From Plazaster borealis (Eukaryota; Echinodermata; Asteroidea; Forcipulatida; Labidiasteridae), in NCBI GenBank assembly GCA_021014325.1, contig CM037459.1, positions 12,805,501 to 12,869,500 of the forward strand: a stretch of DNA of 64,000 bases. The letters are read 5' to 3'. Positions 23,141 to 33,419 of the stretch are shown here, piece after piece (positions within the stretch are counted from its first letter, which is position 1; each line of letters opens with the position of its first letter). Made by a program: the position numbers and the translations under genes. The notes beneath the pieces were generated by a model. It was not told the origin of the DNA. It made no database searches and saw only the letters and a list, made by a program, of their open reading frames with translations.

Positions 23141-23388
23141 GTTATTTTTTAACAAGTTTAAAGATCGGGTGTATAAATTGCTTTGTAATTTCTTCATTTG
23201 TGACACAATGCTTCTTTAAAGAACCTTTTGACCATGGTAACCACTGTAACCCAATGTTTTGCCTGGATATGTATACTGTGTGTACAAAGACACATTATAT
23301 CAATAACTCAAAATGTCGGATAGAACAAGCCTGCAGGTGTCGGTGTGCACCAAATTAAAGATGAGGTGAGGTATTATTCTTCACAGGC

Positions 23389-23475
23389 ACAAGACTGCCG
23401 GACTTCTCCGATCATAAGTTTACAGGCCCGACGCTAAAAAATACTGGCCTCTTCTAGTGTTAATTTTGAGCCCTG
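23389..23475 (-). mobile_element. hAT-like element end (family H), fragment
   Basis: GCCGGACTTCTCCGATCATA, GGCCCGACGCTAAAAAATAC and the terminus whose complement is CAGGGCTCAAAATTAACAC. This terminus type is common in hAT non-autonomous elements. The same end is present at 55785-55876. Confidence 0.6.
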
Positions 23476-23617
23476 CATGGACATGAATGTTGAACATATA
23501 TATGTAGCTAAATTACTTTGAAGATTGAAATGCATTTCAAGGCTGTTCCTTTCATTATTATTCTCTTATTTATATTTCTTTGGGAGAGTGACGACAATTC
23601 CACATTTAGCATGATTC

Positions 23618-24003
23618 TTAAAGGGAAAGTATACGTTTGGTAATTGGAACCCACTGTTTGTTTCAATCCTATATAGTTGTAGATATATACAGTACCATAG
23701 AACTAACCTGTGAAAATTTCATTTCAAAAGATGGTAGTGTTTTTGAGATATTGCCAAAAATCTGGAGCGGTTATGTCCACACAGGAGTAATAATCTGCAT
23801 TTGGAATACACAATCTGAGAAATGCTACTTATCAGATTCAAATTTTGGGTGATAAAAAGTGATATCTTTTTCCATACCCGCAGTACTTCAAAGTGAAGAG
23901 TTTCTCAAAATGCATTATACTATCCAAATCTGCTGTACTTCTTACCTAGTAAGTTTTTATTTCCCTTACCTTACCTTCCCAAACGTATACAGACCCTATA
24001 AGG
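23618..24003 (+). mobile_element. TTAA-type MITE family P, copy 2
   Basis: Left end TTAAAGGGAAAGTATACGTT; the right end complement reads TTATAGGGTCTGTATACGTT. The interior has AACCTGTGAAAATTTCATTT, TTTTTGAGATATTGCC, CAATCTGAGAAA and ACTTCAAAGTGAAG, shared with copies at 26227 and 45235. The right TTAA has decayed. Confidence 0.7.
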
Positions 24004-24159
24004 CCTAGTCACGCAGGGCAATTTTAGCTCATTATCCCCAGAAAATAATGAGAAAACTGAAATGTTAATGAATTTCCTTCTTGGAGATTGCCTGGAACTG
24101 GCTGCCTGTAAATTGCCTCGTGAGACATTGCCTTTATGTTCAAATCTTAAGTTGCTCAG

Positions 24160-24301
24160 TAGACCGTGCAAGTCTTGGGGCATAATTTGAACATTTTTGG
24201 AACCCTCAGATTCCCACGTACATTGCTTTATGAAGGGAAACGAAATTGTGCACTTTAACGGGGCACAATGTCTGAATACTTGGAGAGTTGCAAAGTCTAT
24301 T
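24160..24301. mobile_element. MITE family C (TAGACC..TGCAAGTC ends), copy 1
   Basis: Left TAGACCGTGCAAGTCTTG; right complement TAGACTTTGCAACTCTCC. The interior TTTTTGGAACCCTC, ACGTACATTGCTTTA and GCACTTTAACGGGGC match the copy at 25945-26084. Confidence 0.65.
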
Positions 24302-24707
24302 ACTTTGTCCAGGTTTTTCATGTTGGGAGAAATCTCAAAGTGTTGTACATTGTACTTTGTGTAAGTAGCCAAGGAGGTATCAGTAAAAAGGCACAATGTT
24401 AATTGGTACTTCAATGGGCCCATGTGTTCTCTGATTAAGTGCCAGTGTGCCAGTACTGTCTAGCAAAACAGGCACCAGGCATCTTATTGGCATGGTACAT
24501 GATTAACAGTTGTAGCAAGTTTTACAAGATATGGTTCAAACATGTACAGAACTGGAGATACCCACCTGACCCACCTGACCCAGCTGGCGTGGTCAAGTGA
24601 CTGAGGCGCTGGGCCAGTCAAGTAAAAACTGATTCAGTGGTTAAAGCGCCTTTTCCCCCAACACTTTCGCACTGAACACTTTAGCAAAATTTGACAAATA
24701 TTTTACA
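24302..24707. other. Intron 2 sequence, nothing recognised
   Basis: No clear repeat. CCCACCTGACCCACCTGACC at about 24561-24580 is a tiny tandem. Confidence 0.4.
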
Positions 24708-24860
24708 ATGTCGAGATCGGTTGTTGGGGTTGTCAAGTCTAAGACCGTGTCTGAATCGGCAGCTACTGCTATAGATATGGCTGGTTCGCCGCGTCATCAT
24801 GCGTTGAAGTATAGGACATCCTTAGCAACACCCTTAGCAACACCCTTGCCGGCGGTTCGG
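24708..24860 (+). CDS. Candidate alternative first exon
   Basis: ATG at 24708 has A at -3. It opens 51 codons ending at a GTTCGG|GTAAGC donor (GT at 24861-24862) in phase 0, the same phase as the end of the 22522-22726 exon. It could therefore feed the same downstream exon under an internal promoter. The reading is Ser/Ala/Thr-rich, with a duplicated TTAGCAACACCC near its end. No homology is recognised and no promoter was identified. It may be a chance frame. Confidence 0.22.
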
Positions 24861-24946
24861 GTAAGCCGAAGAGTGACGCAACAATTCCAATCCACTGTGA
24901 ACTTGCACACGTGCTGTCAAATCTTCTCGATCGTTTATTAGATACA

Positions 24947-25196
24947 CTTTTGCTTATGCTTGTTTTTCTTGTAAAAGTGTCTGAAAAAATAAAAATGGAA
25001 CAGACATTCGGCTTTGTTTCAGAAATATAGATACTATGTTAACATGGGAAACATTTGAAAATGTCAACTCAGGACGTGACCTTTGCTCTGACCTTTTTGT
25101 TTAGGTGGAAGTAGGTCAGCTTTTGCAGCCGTTTGCGGCCGCTATGGGCATTTTGGTACAAGCCGTTTCTGGCCGCTATGGTCTCTAAAGGGTTAA
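24947..25196 (-). mobile_element. TTAA-type MITE family T, truncated copy 1
   Basis: The right end GGCCGCTATGGTCTCTAAAG followed by GGTTAA matches the complement of the left end at 62895. The interior AAAGTGTCTGAAAAAATAA and CAGACATTCGGCTTTGTTTC matches 63065-63115 reversed. The other end is lost. Confidence 0.65.
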
Positions 25197-25250
25197 GATT
25201 GATACCCAGATAAGATCAATCTTAACTCTTTGTGAAATCGGCTCCTGGTC

Positions 25251-25394
25251 TTGATTTCACAAAAAGATAAGATTGGTCTTATTAACTGCGAATTAGTCTT
25301 AATTGCTGAACAAAGTGTGATGTCACAATACAAATCACTATGGCAATAATGGCAAGCCATCTTAAGATGAATCTTAGTGCTTTTTGAAATCGAG
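25251..25394. mobile_element. MITE with GATTTCA ends
   Basis: Left TTGATTTCACAAAAAGATAA; right complement CTCGATTTCAAAAAGCACTA. Both are followed by ATTAAGAC/CTTAAGAT-type sequence. A half copy of the same end lies immediately upstream (25197-25240, CTTTGTGAAATCGGCTCC). Confidence 0.55.
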
Positions 25395-25861
25395 GGCTGG
25401 TCTCTTGGGTAATTTTAAAAGTAAAATTGGACCTGAACATATCACATCACTGTAGGATCCCCCAAAAAAGCAAATGTAGTTCCGTAATTACCTAGTAGGC
25501 ACTGGAGACTCGTTTAACAAGCAGGCCACTGCCGCAACCTTCAGTGGTTTATATGTCATTAGTATTTATTTCTCATAAAAAAATAAAATGGAAAAAACAG
25601 CACAGGGATAGGTCGAGCACATTTACAAAAAAGACAATCGTCGATGAAAGGAACTGACAACAACTGACCTGAATGCCCTGCTGCCTTCAGGCGCTCAATT
25701 CCAAGACAAATATGATAACGGATACCATTTGTCAAGTTGACAATATCGGAGATCTTTTATTGTATTTTTGTTCTTGTTGGCATTACTGTATTCATGTTCA
25801 CATTATTCAAAGCGGTTTTGCTCTGGAGAGTTCCTGTTTAGTGTTCCGTATGACTTGTTAA
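25395..25861. other. Intron 2 sequence, nothing recognised
   Basis: No supported exon or repeat. The frame at 25673-25861 has no splice support. Confidence 0.4.
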
Positions 25862-26107
25862 TCCCGGTTCATACTTCACATGCAAAAAACAAATGCGAAG
25901 TGAATTAAGTGACGCAAACAATCATATTTGCTTCGCTTTTACAATAGACCATGCAAGTCTTGCGTATATTCAAACATTTTTGGTCCCACGTTGGTCCCTT
26001 GGTACATTGCTTTAACGTGTGAAGGAAACAAACAAACTTTCGCTCTTTAACGGGTCCCATTGTTGAATATGCGCATGAAGTCTACTGGCATGAAATATGA
26101 ACCGAGC
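25862..26107. mobile_element. TIR element hosting a nested family C MITE
   Basis: Outer ends CCCGGTTCATACTTCACATG and complement CTCGGTTCATATTTCATGCC are inverted repeats. Within them lies a family C element at 25945-26084 (TAGACCATGCAAGTCTTG to complement TAGACTTCATGCGCATATTC). Confidence 0.55.
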
Positions 26108-26226
26108 TTTAATCTTTAATACATGCACATTCCATACAGTGTCTGTTTCTAGCATTCGTCAATGTACATACACTCAGTAACACTCAATCCAAAAAGCCAA
26201 GGTATCGTATTCATTCCAGCGACTGG

Positions 26227-27292
26227 TTAAAGGGAAAGTATACCTTTTGTTTTTGGAACCCTTCGATTGTTTTAATCATATAATGTAAACACTAACCTGT
26301 GAACATGGTGGTCACGTTTTTGAGATATTGCCGAAAATCCAGAGCAAATATTTTCACACAGGAAGAACACTCCGTACAGAATCTGAGAAACGTTACTTTT
26401 CAGATTCAAATTTTTGGGGATAAAAACTAATATCTTTTTCCATAACCACATTACTTTGAAGTGAAATGTTTCTAAAAATGCTATACTATTGAAAGCTACT
26501 GTACAAACTAACCTGTGAACATTTTATTTCAAAAGGTGGTCACGTTTTTGAGATGTTGCCAAAAATCCAGAGCGAATATGTCCACGCAGGAAGAATACTC
26601 CGTAATTGCAATACACAATCTGAGAAACGTTACTTCTCAGATTCAAATTTTTGGGGATAAAAACTAATATCTTTTTCCATTAGCACATATACTTCAAAGT
26701 GAAATGTTTCTAAAAAATGCTATACTATCGAAAGCTACTGTACAAACTACATAAAACCTGTGAACATTTCATTTCAAAAGGTGGTCACGTTTTTGAGATG
26801 TTGCCGAAAATCCAGAGCGAATATGTCCATGCAGGAAGAATACTCCGTAATTGCAATACACAATCTGAGAAACGTTCTCAGATTCAAATTTTTTTGGGAT
26901 AAAAACTAATATCTTTTTCCATTAGCACATACTTCAAAGTGAAATGTTTCTAAAAAATGCTATACTATCGAAAGCTACTGTACAAACTACATAAAACCTG
27001 TGAACATTTCATTTCAAAAGGTGGTCACGTTTTTGAGATGTTGCCGAAAATCCAGAGCGAATATGTCCACGCAGGAAGAATACTCGGTAATTGCAATACA
27101 CAATCTGAGAAACGTTCTCAGATTCAAATTTTTGGGGATAAAAACTAATATCTTTTTCCATAACCACCCTACTTCGAAGTGAAATGTTTCTAAAAATGCT
27201 TGTACTATCGAAAGCTACTTAACTTCTAACGAAGTAAGTTTTTATTGCCATTAATTTTAAGAGTGATTACCAAATGTATACCTTCCCTTTAA
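26227..27292 (+). mobile_element. Expanded TTAA-flanked MITE family P, copy 3
   Basis: Bounded by TTAAAGGGAAAGTATACC and the complement of the right end, TTAAAGGGAAGGTATACATT, with TTAA at both edges. It is about 1.07 kb, two to three times the length of its relatives, because an internal ~240-bp block is tandemly repeated (see 26294-27235). No transposase frame is present. Confidence 0.8.
26294..27235 (+). repeat. ~240-bp internal tandem repeat, four units
   Basis: ACCTGTGAACAT begins units at 26294, 26511, 26756 and 26996. Each has GGTGGTCACGTTTTTGAGAT, ATCCAGAGCGAATATGTCCA and ATCTGAGAAACGTT. Spacings are 217, 245 and 240 bp. Units 3 and 4 are almost identical, so the last duplication is recent. 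The frames 26717-26902 and 26957-27148 are the same fragment repeated, not genes. Confidence 0.88.
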
Positions 27293-27788
27293 ATAGAAGG
27301 ACACAGGAGAGCAGTACTCTATCTCAAATTGCGAGAAGAAAGAAAAAAACTTACAAATTGGTTGTGGTGCTGATTTTGTATCACTACTTAAAGCGTTCAT
27401 GGTTGTTGGATGAGAAGCTCTTAATGTTTATGGGTGTGTGAAAACTGAGTCTGACGTTGGGAAGTTGACACTCTTGGCTGAAAAGAAGAGCATTATCAGC
27501 TTTCAATTTGTATTGTAGATGTATCATATTGGTTTGGGTGGCTCATTTATTTGTGTGTGTTGTTCTACATAGAAGAGGGAGGCCATAAAGGTCAGTTTAA
27601 ACAAGTCTAAAGTTGAGACAGTATGATAAAAGAACCCCATCTTAAGGGTAGCTGCGCATTTTAACTGCGGTACAGAATTTATGAATGGGTATATTTTTGT
27701 GTACTTTATAACCAGACACACTTTCAAAAGTAAACATTTGGTAAAAGCAGGAACAAGATCAAAATCAAATGAAACTCTCATATTTTTC
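27293..27788. other. Intron 2 sequence, nothing recognised
   Basis: No exon or repeat was supported. Confidence 0.4.
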
Positions 27789-28005
27789 TGATGAGAAAGT
27801 TCAGACTTTTATTTGAATTCAGACTTCTTAAGTCATCCTGGTGAAGAAAATCAGCCATCATTGTTTCCACATAATTTTGTATAAAGAAATCCTGCTCTTT
27901 GATCTACTTCTCTAGTGCTGAGGATACTGTTCCCAAAAGCTCTGTGAAATCTATTAACTCCAGGGGTCACCAAAAGGTGGAATTGCATCATTTCAACATA
28001 TCTCC
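27789..28005 (+). repeat. Dispersed repeat E, copy 1
   Basis: GATCTACTTCTCTAGTGCTG, ACTGTTCCCAAAAGCTC and ACCAAAAGGTGGAA match GATCTACTTCTCTACCTCTG, ACTGCTCCCACAAGCTC and ACCAAAAGATGAAA at 38820-39020 in the same order. Confidence 0.6.
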
Positions 28006-28542
28006 TAACATTTGGATCCTAGTTTCAGACTTTGTTTTTGTCAGCAATGACTCTCTCAACCCTGTATTTAATATAACCCATTCCCTAAAAATAAGTAGGC
28101 ATCCTACAATGTACAGGCTTCTCCCCACATGCAAGCTAAATTATAGCCCCTTCACAGCAGAAGATTGCTGGGTCATGGCCGTGCGATAAAGCACCTTTCC
28201 TTCGGTTTGGTCCTTAATCTCCCGGGACAAGACCCTGCCGGTTTTAAACACCCATTTTAGATGGAGTCACCCCTTTTTTACTCCCTTATTAATAATAATA
28301 ATAATAATGACAATTCATAAAGTGAACAAATCTACCCAAAAGTGCTCAAGGCGCTGACATAAGAAGAACAAGATAACTGAAATACAGAGATTACACAGAT
28401 ACAGCAGATAAGAACAACTCCTTCCCCCTTAAGAAAAACAACATTATTGGGCAAATCTTCAAGAACGATTGGGTTGGAACATTCGTAAAGCAGCTGACAA
28501 GCCAAATTGAAACCAAACACATCAATGTTGTTGTCGGAATAA
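28006..28542. other. Intron 2 sequence with (TAA)n
   Basis: An ATA/AAT microsatellite lies at 28289-28310. Nothing else recognised. Confidence 0.4.
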
Positions 28543-29149
28543 CAGGCCTGGAATTACATGCAGGCTGCGGAGGCCATGGCCTCTGTTGCCCCTGGTCTTG
28601 CTGCAGGCTTGTAACCTAAAAAATGAAAAAAAGTCCTCCAAAATCAAAGCAAAAAAATATATAAATAACACACTAAATAAAAAGTTTGTTCCTTTTTAGG
28701 GTTTATTAACGTTAAATTATGACATTTTTAACATAAAATACTAAACAAAGATATAAATAGAGGACGCAATGGTGGCATACGCCGTCTGAGCATTAAATAT
28801 GCAGAAATCATATTGATACAAAGCTGTAATTGAGTTATTTTTCAGCTTTAATAACCAATATCATAGCGCGCAAAACTGTTCACCAAATGGCTTGAATTGG
28901 ACCTTAATTTTCAAAAAAATGAGGGGGCACATCCCCCCTCAAAGCCCCCCCCCCCTCCGTGTCGCTGTGCAACGGGCGGCACTAACGCGTAGATGTACAT
29001 TTTCTTTCATATTTTCCCCCACCAAAAATATAACTCCCTGCCTTGGTGCCCCTTCACCATTTTCCCTTAGACTTTTAAGATTTTCCTATGGAAGTGCCCT
29101 TTGCAAAATGAAAAAGTCCTGCCCTCTCAAAGACGAAATTCCAGACCTG
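28543..29149 (+). mobile_element. MITE family A, copy 7, split by a ~440-bp insert
   Basis: The left half (CAGGCCTGGAATTACATGCA to TGGTCTTG, 28543-28601) and right half (CCTTGGTGCCCCTTCACC at 29041 to AATTCCAGACCTGG at 29149) are normal family A. Between them is AT-rich unrelated sequence with a C-run at 28947-28957 and TTTTTAGGG-type strings. The insert is not recognised. Confidence 0.7.
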
Positions 29150-29186
29150 GAATACATGTAGGGGCTATACAAATCAACAAGTATCA

Positions 29187-29220
29187 TAAAAAACGCACAC
29201 ACACACACACACACACACAC
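29187..29220 (+). repeat. (CA)n microsatellite
   Basis: An uninterrupted run of CA/AC dinucleotides. Confidence 0.95.
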
Positions 29221-29257
29221 TTAAAAAGCTGAAATGTGTTAGATTGCCAACAGATCA

Positions 29258-29515
29258 GGGCCCAATTTCATGGCTCTGCTTAGCGCCGAATTCTGCGCTG
29301 GTGATCACCATTCTTCGCCTACACTTACATGGCAAGCCGAATTTCTGCGCTACAGTAGCTGTGTAAGCGAAGAATGCCTAGCAACGTGGACAACGCACGT
29401 GCACAAGCAGAAATTCCCTGCTAACCTGTAAAATACGCTTGATGTAAGCGCGGAATTCCCTGCTTCCGTAAGCGCCGATTCTTTGCTTACGGTAAGCAAA
29501 GCCATGAAATTGGGC
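29258..29515. mobile_element. Palindromic MITE family B, copy 2
   Basis: Left GGGCCCAATTTCATGGCTCT and right complement GCCCAATTTCATGGCTTTGC. The interior repeats CGAATTCTGCGCT/GCGCCGATTCTTTGC motifs, also in inverted arrangement, so most of the 258 bp can fold. Confidence 0.75.
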
Positions 29516-30011
29516 GCAGCTCAGTATCTTCAGCACTTCAGAAGAACTTGTGTTGCTGTGTCTTAGATCGTTAACAATTCTATATAAAAATTCCTTGGGA
29601 GTATCTGGAACATGCAGCATGCAGAACATCACAATTAATATCATTGAATGTTGGCTTCCACTCAGACAAAAAGGAAATACTCTAAAGGCAGGTAATATGA
29701 TTAAATGGAGACAGGCCTACAGGGATAGCTCCATTTGTTTGACCAATCGATGGACTGTGTAGCGCACAATCCTCATGAGTTATACCTTTATTAAACAAGG
29801 TATTACGAACATAGAAGATTTATATAGAAGATTAAATTTTTGGGATTTCATTAACTAAAGGATTTGTCTGTTTGTGGTTATATTGGATCGGGACTGTCAC
29901 CCTGAGTGTTGTGGAGAAATTCCAATTCATTTCAATTCGAGTAATCTAAACATTTATGTATGGAAGTAATTATCAGACATGTGACTTCTCAGGATATTTT
30001 CCTAATTTCAG
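29516..30011. other. Intron 2 sequence, nothing recognised
   Basis: No exon or repeat was supported before the acceptor-like site at 30010. Confidence 0.4.
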
Positions 30012-30089
30012 GATTTACTCAAAATGTCCTGGAGCCTTCAAACTTTCTTGAAAGAAAATAAAGCAGCCGCTGAAGAGAAAACAGATTAG
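30012..30089 (+). CDS. Candidate alternative terminal exon
   Basis: A good acceptor (TATTTTCCTAATTTCAG, AG at 30010-30011) is followed by 25 codons and TAG at 30087-30089. The reading is Lys/Glu/Ala-rich and helix-like (SWSLQTFLKENKAAAEEKTD). It is open in phase 0, which matches the end of the 22522-22726 exon, so it could supply a short C terminus. No clear polyadenylation signal follows closely. At this length a chance open frame is quite possible. Confidence 0.22.
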   Translation, partial: DLLKMSWSLQTFLKENKAAAEEKTD

Positions 30090-31616
30090 TCTGGTGCATT
30101 TTTAGTAAAGATTTCTATCAGTATGCATTACTAATAGTGCATACGGGGGACTCAACAAAGATGGGTCAGCATGATAGTTTGTGATTAACGACCATGAGAC
30201 ATTAATCACACTGGCCTCAAATCCTCAAAAATCCTTTTCCTTGATTTTGAATGATTTTAGCAAAGTGCTGGAGTGCCACGCCAAACATGTACAAGTACAG
30301 TACGTGTATGCATACATGTACATTTGTACTTTGGTGCCGTGCTTACAGTTCTTGTGCATGTAATGTACTGTAAACCAAATATAACAGAATCTAGCTGTTG
30401 TAGTGTGAATTAGAAATTGTAGTGTGCTGAACATGCTGAAGGAATTGGATGGATGTAGGAATGTAGGAGTGTCTCACTGTGGAAATGCTTTACAGCCCTT
30501 TTGTTTTAGTCTTCCCAGAAAATTCTCTTGAAAATTTGGTTGAAAGTATTCAGGGATTCAAGGTATCCAAGGGATCAGCATACTGAGTATGCATTTTACC
30601 TGGGAAATTTGCAGCATGGGGTGATGGTGGAGTTTCAATTCCCTGGGAATTTCCTGGGGATTTAGTTCATGGGTATTGGCCAAGCGTGAAAGGTGCTTTT
30701 GAGATTGTGAAGTCATGGATTTATTGAATTTTTTTGAGCTATTATGCATAAATTGTAATCTTCCAAATACAGAGTTTGAAATTATATTCATCACATACAT
30801 AAAACAACCCAACAGTGTGAATGGTGAACTGGTAGACAGCAAATTAGATTGCTTCTCTGGTGTCAGATATGTCAACATAGCTTCATTTACTCTGTCCTAA
30901 TTTTTGTTCTTAAATTCTGATGACCAGAACGTGACTAGACTTGCCCTTTAAATATCAGTTACACCCCGATGATGACAGAGCGTGCGTTCTTATTGGCATC
31001 AGCCCATTATTAGATGTAGCCATGCTAATTTGATTGAGAGCCCCCCCCCCCAACCCCTTCATTAAATTAGCTTTCTCCATGAATATTGCAAGGTCACAAA
31101 CTCGGACGACTTGAATTCATTTATTGGATTCCAAAATATTATTCTTTTCCATTATACAAATCATGCATATAAGCCGATATTTGTCGTAACTACTTCTGGA
31201 GAATGAGGATAATATTCAGCGCAGTGGCTTTTCGGAATCAGCGAGTAACAAAACAAATTAACAGACGCACTTAAATCGGATCTTGCCTTAAACTTCAGCC
31301 TGTGGGCATGTACATTTCATTCTTCGGACAATCCACAAGTGTAAGACATCACTGCCAAGCTTATTTCCCAATTGAATTCAGATGTTACTTTTTATTTTGA
31401 AAAAAATTGCAGTGTAGCTCTTATTAGTAACTCTTTAGTGGAGATAGTTTCTTTTGTACCCACCCTAAAATGTTTGAAAATATTCACCTTGTTAATTGAC
31501 AGTACAAATGTACAGGGTTCTCCCATGCACAAGTATGTGTAAGTGTACAATGTAATGGGCTGATAAGCGAACATTACTAAAAAAAAATATATAAAAAAAC
31601 AACAAACATCAGGCAT
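30090..31616. other. Intron 2 sequence, nothing recognised
   Basis: AT-rich with a C-run at 31041-31050. The frames at 30181, 30558 and 30715 lack support. Confidence 0.4.
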
Positions 31617-31815
31617 GATATTCTTCCTACTTAAGTCTGATTTCCAATGTTTTTTTTGCGCTTGGTAAAAATCAGAAAAACGATAGCCTGAGAAGTCTAT
31701 TAAAGCCTACACCATGTGTACATGTACACGTAGGTCAGCCCTTACAGTACTCAATAAAATTTTCCTACTTATTCCCCCAAGGACCAAACGCCTGAAACAT
31801 AAAAATCAAATGAAA
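31617..31815 (+). repeat. Dispersed repeat F, copy 1
   Basis: ATTCTTCCTACTTAAGTCTG, AAAGCCTACACCATGTGTAC, GTAGGTCAGCCC and ACTCAATAAAA(T)TTTCCTAC recur in order at 52325-52500, so this is a two-copy interspersed repeat. Confidence 0.7.
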
Positions 31816-32690
31816 CAAGATTCTAAGGACATTATGGTCTGTCCAAACTTGCAAAATTTGCTTCAAGAATAGCACACAGTTTTGAAAAAAAGGGTGGAGA
31901 GAACCCTGATATGTGTGTATTTGTGTATGTAAAGCCCAGTGTCACTTGATCTGAGTTACGATTAGTCTACAAAAGAGATTTTTTGGGGACCAATTGATGT
32001 ACATGTAGTCAGGGGTGAATCAATGGAAATTGTCACCTGCCACAACAAGTCAGTTTTGGCAAACGGCTCATTTTGACAGCGTTGTCAAAATATCAGAGGT
32101 ATAATAATCAAGCTGCAGTCTAGTGCAGAAACACGGTCATGCAGTCCAGAAATCCGTACATGCGCACTGCCAGACAGCTTACTGTACTATGTAGCCTAGC
32201 CTAGCCTTGGGGGAATTGGATTTGTTATAACATCTCATTTTGTTCTTGAGTGTTCTCTGTATAAAGTATCTCTGTGATTAGTTGTTTTTGTGCGTACAGT
32301 AAGTGGGCAGTGTCCTTGTAATGACTATAACTATCCTGCAGATGGAGATAGGGATAATTAAATGCCATCCGGGGGCGCTCTCATTGTAACACTAATAGCA
32401 TCCCATTTTGGGTGGTGGTTTATGACGTCTCGCCCATTTTCTTCTGTACAAAGTCTTACTGTGCCTGGCACTTTTCCTCTTTCTTTTAAAAAAATTTGAT
32501 GAGCATGCTTGGTAACTGCACATAATATGTAAGAATCACCATAGACCCAGACATGTTGAACAGCTGGTTCGTTATTTCGTAATTGCAAACTTTAACATGG
32601 CATATGGACAAGGTAGCATTGCACACATCCTTTCATTAAAGTAATGGACTTATTTAATAGATGTTAATTTTGCATCGGGGATAAAGAATG
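31816..32690. other. Intron 2 sequence, nothing recognised
   Basis: A short stretch (32450-32480, TCTTACTGTGCCTGGCACTT) resembles 51595-51615 and may be an old repeat. No gene. Confidence 0.35.
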
Positions 32691-32871
32691 TAATTTGGTT
32701 TTTGCCCTTACACTGATCGATGTGTATTAAGCACTGTATACTCAGTACTTTCCCGAGTTCTGTGAAAAAAAATTAAAAATAAAATAAAATTTACAGAACT
32801 CGGGAAAGTACGGAGTAAAGGCCTATACATTGCTTTATACACATCGGTGTATTAGGGCAAAAACCAAATTA
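32691..32871. repeat. Long hairpin: ~75-bp inverted repeat arms
   Basis: The left arm (TAATTTGGTTTTTGCCCTTA onward, ending TACTTTCCCGAGTTCTGT) is matched by a right arm that begins ACAGAACTCGGGAAAGTA and ends GGGCAAAAACCAAATTA. The arms flank a ~25-base A-rich loop. The right arm carries a small extra AAAGGCC. It could be a foldback element or a transcribed hairpin. Confidence 0.85.
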
Positions 32872-32945
32872 TAATGGAATTATCCTGAAGAAAATTATAC
32901 AGTGAAAGTTTTGGTTTATTTTAGATAGTAGATAACACATCTACT

Positions 32946-33177
32946 TTAACCCTTTTAAGCCCCTTTCACTCCAGGTAAGTTTGGTACTTATGTTAACATG
33001 GTACACATTGGCAAAATGTCAAATCAGGACACTGGACATGACTTGAACACATTAAGTTTTTACATGGGATCAGGCACACAACCACTATTCATCCGAGTCG
33101 AACAGTTTGGGTGTTGAGGTGGATTTTGTTAGAGTGAGGAAGGATTCTAGTAATTCACTCAGGCGAATTAGGGTTAA
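32946..33177 (+). mobile_element. TTAA-type MITE family T, copy 2
   Basis: Begins TTAACCCTTTTAAGCCCC and ends AATTAGGGTTAA, with TTAA at both edges. The interior GTTAACATGGTACACATTGG and AAATGTCAAATCAGGAC resembles copy 1 (GTTAACATGGGAAACATTTG, AATGTCAACTCAGGAC). Confidence 0.6.
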
Positions 33178-33379
33178 TGTCACAGTATTTGCATACTACA
33201 CATAAGACCTACATGATGTAAATTACATGAACATTCTATCTTATGTTTGTAATTAATGTACTTGCTTAGTTGTATGATGGATTGCTCAAGGGAGTTGGGG
33301 TGGAATAAAATCATACTTGACAGAATGATTTGAATAAAAATCATTTATAAATTTGTTGTTTTCTTATTCACAATTACAG

Positions 33380-33419
33380 GCTCCAGATCTACCACCAGCG
33401 ACAGGCCGAATTCAGGAAT
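33380..33419 (+). CDS. Probable third exon (40 bp)
   Basis: Acceptor TTATTCACAATTACAG (AG at 33378-33379) and a strong donor GAAT|GTGAGT (GT at 33420-33421) bracket 40 bases. Two frames are open. Phase 0, as the preceding known exon predicts, reads Ala-Pro-Asp-Leu-Pro and so on. The +1 frame reads LQIYHQRQAEFRN, which is more coiled-coil-like and has G/C-rich third positions like the upstream exon. The second reading would require one undetected exon of 3n+2 bases between 22726 and 33380. The splice sites make the exon plausible; the frame is unresolved. Confidence 0.5.

Noticed and set aside
26717..27148. Two identical ~60-codon frames
   Set aside because: They are the same part of a 240-bp tandem unit inside a MITE.
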